This document shows positions 8,040 to 16,111 of a DNA stretch of 41,116 bases, piece after piece; positions within the stretch are counted from its first letter, which is position 1; each line of letters opens with the position of its first letter. The stretch spans positions 1-41,116 of the forward strand of contig CAZKOJ010000017.1 in the NCBI GenBank assembly GCA_964554365.1. The letters are read 5' to 3'. The translations under genes were made by a program, and so were the position numbers. The stretch comes from Clostridium_AM sp964554365. GTDB lineage: Bacteria; Bacillota; Clostridia; Clostridiales; Clostridiaceae. The notes beneath the pieces are model-generated. The model worked only from the letters and a program-made list of their open reading frames with translations. It was not told where the DNA came from and did not search any database.

Positions 8040-9749
8040 ATGTTTATAGAAGAAAGCTTTAAGACTATAATTAAAAACATTAATGAGGGAGTAATAGGAG
8101 TAGACAAGGAAGGAAAAGTGGCTGTTATTAACAAAGTAGCAGAAGAATTGCTTGATATAAGTGCTAAAAATGATATTGGAAAACATGTAACTGAAGTTAT
8201 ATCTCAAACCCATCTACCAAGAGTAATAGAAACAGAAAAAAATGAATTAAATCAAAGTTTCTTCTTAAATGGAAGAGAGTTTATAACAAATCGAATTGCT
8301 ATAGTTTTAAAGGGTGATATAGAAGGTGCAATAGCTATTTTTCAAGATATAAATATATATAAAACTATGAGACATGAGGTTAGCTATAATAAGTTAAGTA
8401 TAGATATTTTAAATACTATAATGAATACAGTTAACGAATGGGTTGTGGTTGTAAATGAAAAAGGCATTATTACAATGATGAGTAAAGCATATAAAGCGTT
8501 TATAAATTGCTCTAATCCAGAAGGAAGACATGTTGTGGATGTAATAGAAAATACGAGATTAGATAAAGTTTTAGAAGCTGGAAACATGGAAGTTGGAGAT
8601 TTGCAGGAGATAAATGGAAATAAAATGGTTTCTATGCGTGTACCTATAAAAAAAGATGGTAAAATTGTTGGGGCAATAGGTAAAGTAATGTTCAAAAACA
8701 TTGGAGATTTCCATGCATTAAGTAAAAAATTAAATAACTTAGAGAAAGAAATTGAGTTTTATAAAAATGAACTTGGAAAAGAACGAAAAGGAAAATATTC
8801 CTTTGATAATATTATAGGAACTTCTGTTAAGGCTAAGGAAGTGAAAGACTTGGCAATACGAATAGGAAAGTCAAATTCTAATGTTTTAATAATTGGAGAA
8901 AGTGGCACAGGAAAAGAATTGTATGCTAGTTCAATACATAATTGTAGCAAAAGAATTTTAAGGCCTTTTGTAAAGATAAACTGTGCTGCGATACCGCCAG
9001 AATTATTAGAGTCTGAATTGTTTGGTTACGAAGAAGGAGCCTTTACAGGAGCAAAAAAAGGTGGCAAAAAAGGAAAGTTTGAAGTAGCTATTGGAGGAAC
9101 AATATTCTTAGATGAAATAGGAGATATGCCTATGAGTATGCAGGCTAAGCTTTTAAGAGTAATTCAAGAAAGAGAACTTGAAAGAGTTGGAGGCAATGTG
9201 GTAAAGCAAATTGATGTTAGAATAATTGCAGCTACCAATAAAAACCTTGAACAAGCTATTAAAGAAGGTAAATTTAGAGAGGACCTTTATTATAGGCTTA
9301 ATGTTATGAAAATTGTTCTGCCTACATTAAGAGAAAGAAAAGAAGATATACAAGAATTAGCAAATGCTTTAAAAATTAAGGTTTCTAATAGATTGGGTAT
9401 ATACGTAGAAGGTATATCCAAAGAGGCCATTGAATGTCTATCTAATTATGAATGGCCGGGGAATATAAGAGAACTTGAAAACGTTATCGAAAGAGCTATA
9501 AATTTATTAGATTCAGAGTTGATTATAAAACCAGAACATTTGCCAGAAAGATTAAGAAAAAATAAATTTAAAGTCTATGTTAAAAAAAATAAATACTTAA
9601 AAGATATAGTTGAAGATGTAGAAAAAGAAGTAATTATTGAATGTTTAAATAGAACTGAGTGGAACAAAAACAAAACAGCAAAAATGTTAGGTATAAGTAG
9701 AGCTGGCTTGTATAAGAAGATTGAAGATTATAAATTGAGCAATGTATAA
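8040..9749 (+). CDS. Sigma-54-dependent transcriptional activator (PAS-AAA+-Fis)
   Basis: A 569-residue enhancer-binding protein. Two N-terminal PAS-like sensor regions (about residues 5-110 and 115-225) are followed by a short coiled linker. The AAA+ domain has Walker A GESGTGKE (about 286-293), the sigma-54 contact loop GAFTGA (about 333-338) and Walker B GGTIFLDEIGDMP. A Fis-type helix-turn-helix, NKTAKMLGISRAGLYKKI, ends the protein. There is no receiver domain, so a ligand sensed by PAS is likely. ATG 8040 is chosen because the GTG at 8028 overlaps the AGGAG at 8024-8028. It lies between two metabolic blocks that both carry -24/-12 promoters, so it is very probably their activator; the inducer is unknown. 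Confidence 0.93.
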   Translation: MFIEESFKTIIKNINEGVIGVDKEGKVAVINKVAEELLDISAKNDIGKHVTEVISQTHLPRVIETEKNELNQSFFLNGREFITNRIAIVLKGDIEGAIAIFQDINIYKTMRHEVSYNKLSIDILNTIMNTVNEWVVVVNEKGIITMMSKAYKAFINCSNPEGRHVVDVIENTRLDKVLEAGNMEVGDLQEINGNKMVSMRVPIKKDGKIVGAIGKVMFKNIGDFHALSKKLNNLEKEIEFYKNELGKERKGKYSFDNIIGTSVKAKEVKDLAIRIGKSNSNVLIIGESGTGKELYASSIHNCSKRILRPFVKINCAAIPPELLESELFGYEEGAFTGAKKGGKKGKFEVAIGGTIFLDEIGDMPMSMQAKLLRVIQERELERVGGNVVKQIDVRIIAATNKNLEQAIKEGKFREDLYYRLNVMKIVLPTLRERKEDIQELANALKIKVSNRLGIYVEGISKEAIECLSNYEWPGNIRELENVIERAINLLDSELIIKPEHLPERLRKNKFKVYVKKNKYLKDIVEDVEKEVIIECLNRTEWNKNKTAKMLGISRAGLYKKIEDYKLSNV

Positions 9750-9852
9750 AAACTATACATGTAAAAACCATATACAATGTTTTAAGTTAGAGAAATTAAG
9801 TATTATGAGAGAAGAAGAGATAAAGTGTATATAAAATATACATTTTATGTTT
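9743..9852 (+). promoter_or_regulatory. Candidate enhancer sites upstream of atoE
   Basis: TGTATA (9743-9748, overlapping the stop of the activator gene) faces TATACATGTA (9754-9763). TATACA recurs at 9771-9776. A clean inverted repeat TGTATA-5 nt-TATACA occupies 9836-9852. These are the same half-sites found before crt and before the CoA-transferase, and they lie about 100-210 bp before the -24 element. The best reading is binding sites for the Fis-type domain of the adjacent activator. Confidence 0.6.
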
Positions 9853-9950
9853 CTTCTGTTTTTTTGAGCGTCATAAAATGATAAAAATAGAGGGAAAAAG
9901 CTGTATTTCAGGGAATTTTAATAGCGAAAAATATATAAAATAACAAAACA

Positions 9951-9967
9951 TTGGTATGAAAATTGCT
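9951..9967 (+). promoter_or_regulatory. Sigma-54 (-24/-12) promoter of atoE-hbd2
   Basis: TTGGTATGAAAATTGCT has GG at 9953-9954 and GC at 9965-9966 with exactly 10 bases between. It lies 80 bp upstream of the atoE start and immediately downstream of the sigma-54 activator gene. Confidence 0.83.
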
Positions 9968-10046
9968 ATGGTATAAAGTAGTGAATTATACAAAGTGGTA
10001 CATAAAATAATCGGAAAAATAAATTATCTAGAAAGGAAGAATTAAT

Positions 10047-11411
10047 ATGTTTAAAAAGTTTACAAATGCATGTGTTAATTTAGTACAAAAGTATTTACCA
10101 GATCCATTTATATTTGCATCAATACTTACAATGATAGTACTTATAGCTGGTACTATGGTAACTAAACAAACTCCTATGGCGATGCTTATACATTGGAATA
10201 CAGGTTTTTGGAGTTTATTATCCTTTGCAATGCAGATGGCATTAATAGTAGTTACAGGAAACACATTAGCTACTACACCTGTAGTTAACAAAGGAATAAA
10301 AAAAATAGCTTCAATTCCTAAAAGTCCATGTCAAGCTATAATAACAATTACATTTGTTGCAGGTATAGCGTGTTGGATAAATTGGGGATTTGGACTTATT
10401 TTAGGTGCTATATTAGCAAAAGAAATAGCAAAAAAAGTTAAAAAAGTGGATTATAGACTTTTAATTGCGTCTGCTTATTCAGGGTTCGTAGTATGGCATG
10501 GCGGATTGTCAGGATCAATACCTCTTACAATTGCAGCTGGAGGAAAAGATGTAAAAGCTGTAAGTGCTGGAATTATATCTTCTGCAATTCCTACAAGTCA
10601 AACTTTATTTAGTAAATATAATTTATTTATAATATTGATGATTCTAATTACAATGCCTATAATAAACTGGTTTATGCATCCAAAGGGAGAAGAGGTATTT
10701 ATTGTAGACCCTAAAAAGTTGGAGGATAACTCAGCAGCTGAAGTTGCTGCTGCTAAAGCAGTAGAAGACATGACACCAGCTGAAAGATTAGAAAATAGCC
10801 CTATAATTTCAATGCTTATAGGCTGTATGGGTATGATATATGTTGTATATTACTTTGCTACTAAGGGATTTAAGTTAGATTTAAATGTAGTTAACTTTAC
10901 TTTCTTATTCTTAAGTATATTACTTCATGGCACTCCAAGAAGATTCCTTAATGCTGCGGCTTCAGGGGTAAGAGCTACAACAGGCGTAATTGTTCAATTC
11001 CCATTCTATGCAGGGATTATGGGGATGATGACAGGCGCTAATGCTGCAGGTCTTTCACTAGGAAAAGCTATTGCAACTGGATTAATTGGTATAGCAACTG
11101 CAAAAACATTCACACTATTTACTATATTAAGTACAGCACTTTGTACTATATTTATTCCTTCAGGTGGTGGAGAATGGGCATTACAAGCTCCTATAATTAT
11201 GCCAGCTGCTTCACATTTAGGAGTTAGTATTAGTACAGCAGCTATGGCTATATCTTGGGGAGATGCATGGGCTAGCCTTATACAACCATTTTGGGCATTG
11301 CCAGCATTAGCAATAGCAGGCCTAGGAGCAAGAGATATAATGGGATTTTGTATAATTGATTTATTATATACTGGTGTAATTATAATTGGAACTTTCTTAT
11401 TTATAGCTTAA
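10047..11411 (+). CDS. atoE: Short-chain fatty acid transporter, AtoE family
   Basis: A 454-residue polytopic membrane protein of the AtoE short-chain fatty acid transporter family. Roughly ten or more hydrophobic segments are visible, beginning with PFIFASILTMIVLIAGTMV near residue 20. Recognisable blocks are WHGGLSGSIPLTIAAGG near 150-165 and IPSGGGEWALQAPIIMPAA near 370-390, both characteristic of the family. It should move short-chain acids such as butyrate or acetoacetate across the cytoplasmic membrane; direction and exact substrate are unknown. GAAAGGAAG precedes ATG 10047. It is the first gene behind a sigma-54 promoter and probably cotranscribed with the dehydrogenase 50 bp downstream. 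Confidence 0.9.
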   Translation: MFKKFTNACVNLVQKYLPDPFIFASILTMIVLIAGTMVTKQTPMAMLIHWNTGFWSLLSFAMQMALIVVTGNTLATTPVVNKGIKKIASIPKSPCQAIITITFVAGIACWINWGFGLILGAILAKEIAKKVKKVDYRLLIASAYSGFVVWHGGLSGSIPLTIAAGGKDVKAVSAGIISSAIPTSQTLFSKYNLFIILMILITMPIINWFMHPKGEEVFIVDPKKLEDNSAAEVAAAKAVEDMTPAERLENSPIISMLIGCMGMIYVVYYFATKGFKLDLNVVNFTFLFLSILLHGTPRRFLNAAASGVRATTGVIVQFPFYAGIMGMMTGANAAGLSLGKAIATGLIGIATAKTFTLFTILSTALCTIFIPSGGGEWALQAPIIMPAASHLGVSISTAAMAISWGDAWASLIQPFWALPALAIAGLGARDIMGFCIIDLLYTGVIIIGTFLFIA

Positions 11412-11461
11412 ATGTTAATAAATTAAAAATAACAAAATTATTATAGAAGGGATGATATTTG

Positions 11462-12403
11462 ATGAATATTAAAAATATAGCAGTTTTAGGTACTGGAACT
11501 ATGGGGCATGGAATAGCACTACTTTCTGCAAAAGCAGGATTGAATGTAGTTATGTATGGTAGATCTGATGCAAGTCTAGAGAGAGGATTTAATAGTATAA
11601 AATCTAGTCTAAATCGTATAAAAGACGAGGGAAAGATAAGTGAAGAGGAATCAGTTGGAATATTAAACAGAATAAGAGGAGTTAAAAGTATTGAAGAAGC
11701 TGCAAAGGGTGCAGATTTTATAATAGAATCTCTTGCTGAAAATTTAGAACTTAAGCAAGAAATATTCTCAAAACTTGATAAAATTTGTCCAAAAGAAGTT
11801 ATACTTGCAACAAATACTTCTGGACTTAGTCCAACAGCTATTGCTTTAAATGTAGAGAAGGCTGATAGAGTAGTAATTGCTCACTTTTGGAATCCACCAC
11901 AATTAATTCCTTTAGTAGAAGTAGTACCAGGTGAAAAAACTTCAGAAGAAACAATGACCTTAACTATGGAATGGGTAGAATTTATAGGAAAAAAAGCGGT
12001 TCGTATGGAAAAGGAATGCTTAGGTTTTATAGGAAATCGTCTACAACTTGCGCTTCTTAGAGAAGCTTTATATATAGTTGAACAAGGATGGGCAAAACCA
12101 GAAGAAGTAGATAAAGCTATAGAATATGGGCATGGAAGAAGACTACCTGTTACTGGACCAATATGCAGCGCAGACTTAGGAGGATTGGATATATTCCACA
12201 ATATATCTACATATTTATTTAAAGATTTATGTAATTGTACAGAGCCTTCTAAGTTAATGCAGGATAAAGTTGAAGCTGGTAACTTAGGTAGTAAGAGTGG
12301 ACAAGGATTTTATAACTGGCCTAAAGAGGAATTAGAAAAGAAACAAAAAGAACGTACAGAAGTACTTTTGGATTTTTTACAAAAGGATGCACAAAAAAAG
12401 TAA
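11462..12403 (+). CDS. Second 3-hydroxyacyl-CoA dehydrogenase (Hbd paralogue)
   Basis: A 313-residue NAD-binding 3-hydroxyacyl-CoA dehydrogenase. The N-terminus has the dinucleotide loop LGTGTMGHGIALLSAKAG. VVIAHFWNPPQLIPLVEVVPG carries the catalytic His and Glu, but with HFWNPP instead of the HFFNPVP of the first Hbd (2574). The C-terminal domain (FIGNRLQLALLREAL, YGHGRRLPVTGPICSADLGG) is also divergent and the protein is about 30 residues longer. Substrate preference therefore probably differs from C4 3-hydroxybutyryl-CoA. ATG 11462 follows GAAGGGA with 8 nt spacing. It lies behind atoE and before a terminator, so uptake and oxidation of an acid appear to be coupled. Confidence 0.88.
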   Translation: MNIKNIAVLGTGTMGHGIALLSAKAGLNVVMYGRSDASLERGFNSIKSSLNRIKDEGKISEEESVGILNRIRGVKSIEEAAKGADFIIESLAENLELKQEIFSKLDKICPKEVILATNTSGLSPTAIALNVEKADRVVIAHFWNPPQLIPLVEVVPGEKTSEETMTLTMEWVEFIGKKAVRMEKECLGFIGNRLQLALLREALYIVEQGWAKPEEVDKAIEYGHGRRLPVTGPICSADLGGLDIFHNISTYLFKDLCNCTEPSKLMQDKVEAGNLGSKSGQGFYNWPKEELEKKQKERTEVLLDFLQKDAQKK

Positions 12404-12417
12404 ATTATGATATTGGT

Positions 12418-12445
12418 ATAGGGGTTTTTTAGCCCCTATTTTTTT
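12418..12445 (+). terminator. Terminator of atoE-hbd2
   Basis: ATAGGGG (12418-12424) pairs with CCCCTAT (12433-12439), followed by a run of T to 12445. It ends the atoE-dehydrogenase transcript before the next sigma-54 promoter. Confidence 0.88.
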
Positions 12446-12474
12446 GTGTGGAATATAGATTCTTTAAATCTAGT

Positions 12475-12574
12475 TGTATAAAAATTATATATGTAAAAAA
12501 AATATACATTCTATAGGTATTACTAGAGGTAATATTGTATAAGATAAAATAAAAAAGTGTGTATTAAATATACA
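12475..12574 (+). promoter_or_regulatory. Candidate enhancer sites upstream of the CoA-transferase
   Basis: TGTATA occurs at 12475-12480 and 12536-12541, and TATACA at 12503-12508. A compact inverted repeat TGTATT-AAA-TATACA lies at 12560-12574. These match the half-sites before crt and atoE, and lie about 70-170 bp before the -24 box. Confidence 0.58.
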
Positions 12575-12640
12575 ATGTTTAATTGTAAGATTACTGTACA
12601 ATCAAGATCGTAATACAGTATAAGTTATGAATACCAAGAC

Positions 12641-12656
12641 TGGCACGACAATTGCT
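12641..12656 (+). promoter_or_regulatory. Sigma-54 (-24/-12) promoter of the CoA-transferase
   Basis: TGGCACGACAATTGCT is an essentially perfect -24/-12 sequence: GG at 12642-12643, GC at 12654-12655, spacing 10. It is the best of the three in the window and lies 45 bp before the start codon. Confidence 0.92.
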
Positions 12657-12700
12657 ACATATACTATAGCAGAATATATTATATGGAGGGTGAATAAAAA

Positions 12701-14260
12701 ATGAAGTCAAAAATTATGTCAAAAGAAGAAGCGGTAAATTTAATAAAAGATGGACAGACTGTTGCTGTAGGTGGATTTATTGGATGTGGACATCCAGAAG
12801 AAATTACTTTAGAAGTTGAAAAAAAATACTTAAGTCAACAATCACCTAAAAATTTAACTCTAGTTTATGCAGCAGGACAAGGCGATAGTAGAGAAAAAGG
12901 ATTAAATCATTTTGGTTATGAAGGATTAGTAGCTAAAGTTATAGGAGGACATTGGGCTCTTGCACCAAAACTTCAAAAGTTAGCCTTAGAAAATAAAATT
13001 AAAGCATATAATCTTCCACAAGGAGTTATATCACATTTATATAGAGATATTGCAGCTGGAAAGCCTGGAACACTTACTCATGTTGGATTGAAAACCTTTA
13101 TAGATCCTAGAAATGAAGGTGGTAAATTAAATGAAATCACTAAAGAGGATATAGTTGAAGTAATAAATATTGAAAATAAGGAGTATTTGTTTTACAAATC
13201 ATTTCCAATAGATGTTACAATTTTAAGAGCGACTTATGCAGATGAACAAGGAAACGCTACATTAGAAAAAGAGGCAGCAACACTTGATGGAACAGCTATG
13301 GCTCAAGCAGCTAAAAACTCTGGAGGAAAAGTAATACTTCAAGTAGAAAAAATTGTAGCTAATGGATCTTTAGATCCAAGAAAAGTAAAAATCCCAGGAA
13401 TATATGTAGATGCAATAGTAGTTGCAAATCCTGATAATCATATGCAAACATATGCAGAAGCATATAACCCATCTTATTGTGGGGAAGTTAAACTTCCAGT
13501 TGACTCAATTGGAGTACTGTCACTTGATGAAAGAAAAATTATAGCAAGAAGAGCCGCTATGGAGCTTCAAACTAATGTAATTACTAATCTTGGAATTGGT
13601 ATGCCAGAAGGTATATCTATGGTTGCTAATGAAGAGGGAATAGGAAATGAAATGACTTTAACTGTAGAAGCTGGTGGTATAGGTGGAGTTCCTGCAGGCG
13701 GTCTAAGCTTTGGTGCTTCAACAAATCCAGAAAGTATCCTAGATCAAGCTAGTCAGTTTGATTTTTATGATGGAGGAGGTCTTGATGTAGCTTTCTTAGG
13801 GCTTGCACAGTGCGATAAAATAGGTAATGTAAATGTTAGTAAGTTTGGACCTAAAATTGCAGGTTGTGGAGGGTTTATAAACATAACACAAAATGCTAAG
13901 AAAGTAGTATACTGCGGAACTTTTACTGTAGGAGGATTAAAAACTAGGATAGAGGATGGCAAATTAGTAATAGAAAATGAAGGAAGATTTAATAAATTTT
14001 TAAATTCTGTTGAACAAATTACTTTTAGTGGTGAATATGCATCAGATATTCAACAACCAGTTCTATATATAACAGAAAGAGCTGTATTTAGATTAACTAA
14101 AGAAGGTTTAATGCTAGAAGAAATTGCTCCAGGAGTAGATTTAGAGAAAGATATACTAGCTCATATGGAGTTTAAACCAATAATGTCTTCTAAATTAAAA
14201 TTGATGAATAAGGAAATATTTAAAGAAGGTCTAGTAGGTATAAAGAGTTCAATAGCTTAA
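12701..14260 (+). CDS. Acyl-CoA:acetate/3-ketoacid CoA-transferase, fused alpha-beta
   Basis: A 519-residue class I CoA-transferase in which both subunits are fused, as in the YdiF and propionate CoA-transferase group. The N-terminal half starts SKEEAVNLIKDGQTVAVGGF, with the glycine-rich CoA loop at GGFIGCGHPEE. The C-terminal half begins near residue 275 (RKIIARRAAMELQTN) and contains the catalytic glutamate in TVEAGGIGGVPAGG (Glu323 by my count). It moves CoA between short-chain acids through a glutamyl-CoA intermediate. With AtoE it would activate imported acid without using ATP. GGAGG precedes ATG 12701. It is a single-gene transcript bounded by a sigma-54 promoter and a hairpin. The acid donor and acceptor are not determinable from sequence. 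Confidence 0.93.
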   Translation: MKSKIMSKEEAVNLIKDGQTVAVGGFIGCGHPEEITLEVEKKYLSQQSPKNLTLVYAAGQGDSREKGLNHFGYEGLVAKVIGGHWALAPKLQKLALENKIKAYNLPQGVISHLYRDIAAGKPGTLTHVGLKTFIDPRNEGGKLNEITKEDIVEVINIENKEYLFYKSFPIDVTILRATYADEQGNATLEKEAATLDGTAMAQAAKNSGGKVILQVEKIVANGSLDPRKVKIPGIYVDAIVVANPDNHMQTYAEAYNPSYCGEVKLPVDSIGVLSLDERKIIARRAAMELQTNVITNLGIGMPEGISMVANEEGIGNEMTLTVEAGGIGGVPAGGLSFGASTNPESILDQASQFDFYDGGGLDVAFLGLAQCDKIGNVNVSKFGPKIAGCGGFINITQNAKKVVYCGTFTVGGLKTRIEDGKLVIENEGRFNKFLNSVEQITFSGEYASDIQQPVLYITERAVFRLTKEGLMLEEIAPGVDLEKDILAHMEFKPIMSSKLKLMNKEIFKEGLVGIKSSIA

Positions 14261-14278
14261 TTTAATAATAAAAACATT

Positions 14279-14333
14279 AAAGAGGCTGTCTCTTCTAATG
14301 ATTTTTTAAAATCATTTTGAGATGGCCCCTTTA
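14279..14333 (+). terminator. Long terminator hairpin after the CoA-transferase
   Basis: AAAGAGGCTGTCTC pairs (with G-U pairs) with GAGATGGCCCCTTT, and inside it AATGATTTT (14297-14305) pairs with AAAATCATT (14308-14316), so about 55 bp fold into one rod. This GAGGCTGTCTC/GAGAxxGCCxCTTT design resembles hairpins I associate with transcript ends in other clostridia. It could act in both directions. Confidence 0.7.
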
Positions 14334-15168
14334 ATTTGAATTGATTCAACATTGAGTTTCGTGAAATATTAGGTTGTTTAACAAAAGCCCAGCTATAAGC
14401 AATAGTTTTAAGGATGTGAGTGAAATATATAAAAATATTAAGTTGTCTGGTAAGCTTATATTATTCAGTTTAGTAATTTCAATAATACCTTTAATTATAA
14501 TATTTTCAACTAGCTATGCTTCAGTAAATAAAATATTAAATAAGGATGTATATCAGAGTATAGAGGATAAGGCTAACTCCAGAGTGAAGGAGTTTAATCA
14601 ATGGACAATAGGAAAAAAAGATGAAGTTAACTCTATGGCTAATATTTTTATACTGAAAAATGGAGTAAGTGAAGAAGAAAGAGCAAACTACACTGCTCAC
14701 AATTTATACAGAATGGGGAAAAATCATAAGGAGCTTTATGATGCGCAATGGTCTACTGATTTTGAAGGTAATTTTATTTATGCAGAGCCTGATGAAAATG
14801 GAAATGTTAAGAAAATAAATAAAGGTAATATAAAAAATAGAGATTATTGGAAAGAATTAAGTTCTGGAAAAATTATAGTGAGTAATCCACTAATATCTAT
14901 GTCTACAGGGAAGACAGCAGTAGTTGTTGCATCCCCTATAATAGATAAAGAGGGAAAATTTGTTGGAAGTGTAGGCGATAATATATCTATTGAATCAATA
15001 AAAGAATCTTTAAAAAATATAAATATAAGTAAAAATAGTTTTGCTGTACTTACTGCTAAAAATGGAGCATTTATAGTGCATCCAGACAATAAATTTGTAG
15101 TAAATAAAGGGTTAAGTGCAGAGAAGGATTTACTTAGTCAAACTATACTAGCATTAAAAAATGAAAAA

Positions 15169-15214
15169 TATGGAACATCTAAAGAAATAGTTATGGAACA
15201 TCTAAAGAAATAGT
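15169..15214 (+). repeat. 23-bp perfect tandem duplication breaking the chemoreceptor gene
   Basis: Two identical 23-bp units lie head to tail (15169-15191, 15192-15214). Because 23 is not a multiple of three, the extra copy shifts the frame and brings in a TAG stop at 15211-15213. Deleting one unit gives a continuous coding sequence. It is typical replication slippage or a short tandem duplication. Confidence 0.95.
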
Positions 15215-15651
15215 TTATGAAGGACGAAAGAAGCTTGTATCAAATTATAATATAGAAGAAGCGGAATGGACTTTAACTATAGTAGCAGATTATGATGAGT
15301 TGTTTAAAGAAAAAGATAGTTTAATAAAAACAAACACTATTATAATGACAATAGTATTGTTAGTCGTAACATGTATGTCTATTATAATAATAAGAAGCAT
15401 AAAGAACCCTGTTAAGATTCTAGAAGATAATTTATTAAAGGCTAGTAAAGGTGATTTAACCTGTGTAGCTAGTATAGATACTAAGGATGAACTAGGCTCC
15501 TTAGCCAATAGTTTTAATAAGATGATATATGATATAAGAACTTTAGTAGAAAAGGTTAAGGTTTCTTCAGATTCAGTTTTTTATAGTTCTGACCAGCTGT
15601 TCAGAATAACAAACGAAACTAAGCTTAGTGTAAATGGAGTGTCAGTAAGTG

Positions 15652-15694
15652 TCATTAGTAGGAGTATAAAATCCAGCATAGTCTGGATTTTTTT
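15652..15694 (+). repeat. Displaced copy of azoR 3' end and terminator (copy B)
   Basis: 42 of 43 bases match 1444-1486, including the azoR stop codon, the CCAG/CTGG hairpin and most of the T tract. It is joined directly to the interrupted chemoreceptor sequence, with no azoR coding sequence upstream. The hairpin probably still terminates transcription here. Confidence 0.88.
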
Positions 15695-15756
15695 GTTTTC
15701 TCATTTGTAATTTATAGTAATTACTATGCTAAATATAAAAATATTTAACAATAGAT

Positions 15757-15828
15757 ATGGTAAGCGCATATACAAATACTAAATGGACAGCAAAACTTAT
15801 TTGGAGAGTTAAGGAGGGGGGGCGTTAA
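15757..15828 (+). pseudogene. Possible 3' remnant of a phage gene
   Basis: An open stretch of 23 codons from ATG 15757 to the stop at 15826-15828 encodes MVSAYTNTKWTAKLIWRVKE and three more residues. The composition (Trp-rich, ordinary codon use) looks like the C-terminus of a real protein rather than random AT-rich DNA. The stop lies 1 bp before the small membrane gene that follows, as in tightly packed phage late genes. The upstream part of any parent gene is absent. This is an inference with low certainty. Confidence 0.3.
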
Positions 15829-15829
15829 C

Positions 15830-16054
15830 ATTAAAAAAGGTGATGATCTTAGGTTTGAATATTTTTTAATTGGAGTAATAGTAGCAGTTTTAACAATAGC
15901 TTTATTTCTATTTAGTAATAATAGCACAGTAGTTAATGCTATAATAGTAACTTTCACAAATTCAATGATATTTGTAATTACTAAGTTTTATGAGGCAAAA
16001 ACAAAGGTGAAAAATGATAAAGAAAAAAGCAATGTGGATAGTAAAAAAATGTGA
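15830..16054 (+). CDS. Small two-helix membrane protein, ATT start
   Basis: A 74-codon frame that no ATG, GTG or TTG opens properly. It begins ATT AAA AAA at 15830, 7 nt after an excellent ribosome site (GGAGGGGGG, 15813-15822). The predicted protein starts (M/I)KKGDDLRFEYF. It has two hydrophobic segments (FLIGVIVAVLTIALFLF, about residues 11-28, and VVNAIIVTFTNSMIFVI, about 34-51) and ends in a charged tail (KTKVKNDKEKSNVDSKK). Size, topology and charged tail resemble small holin-like phage proteins, and the preceding fragment may be a phage remnant. I do not recognise a named family. The alternative is a decayed gene that has lost its start codon. Confidence 0.55.
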   Translation: MKKGDDLRFEYFLIGVIVAVLTIALFLFSNNSTVVNAIIVTFTNSMIFVITKFYEAKTKVKNDKEKSNVDSKKM

Positions 16055-16111
16055 TTGCATAAATAATATTTAGATATATTGATACACTTATACAGGTACT
16101 AATATTAAAGA

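Larger units (their letters stand above)
14374..15710 (+). pseudogene. Methyl-accepting chemotaxis protein, frameshifted and 3'-truncated
   Basis: The first frame (14374-15213) has a membrane helix (LILFSLVISIIPLIIIF, about residues 28-45) and a Cache-type extracellular sensor (FEGNFIYAEPDENG, NRDYWKELSSGK, AVVVASPIIDKEGKFVG). It stops at a tandem duplication of 23 bp (15169-15191 and 15192-15214). Removing one copy rejoins it to the second frame: KEIVYEGRKKLVSNY, a second membrane helix (IIMTIVLLVVTCMSIIIIRS) and a HAMP domain (GDLTCVASIDTKDELGSLANSF). After that the signalling domain is missing: chemoreceptor-like sequence ends at about 15651, where a copy of the azoR terminator begins, and the frame stops at 15710. 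The start is unclear; TTG 14374 has no convincing ribosome site. Such a product could not signal to CheA. Confidence 0.9.

Noticed and set aside
14374..15213. A short functional Cache-domain sensor protein
   Set aside because: Its end is produced by the 23-bp duplication, and the continuation into the second membrane helix and HAMP is evident in the next frame, so it is a broken chemoreceptor.
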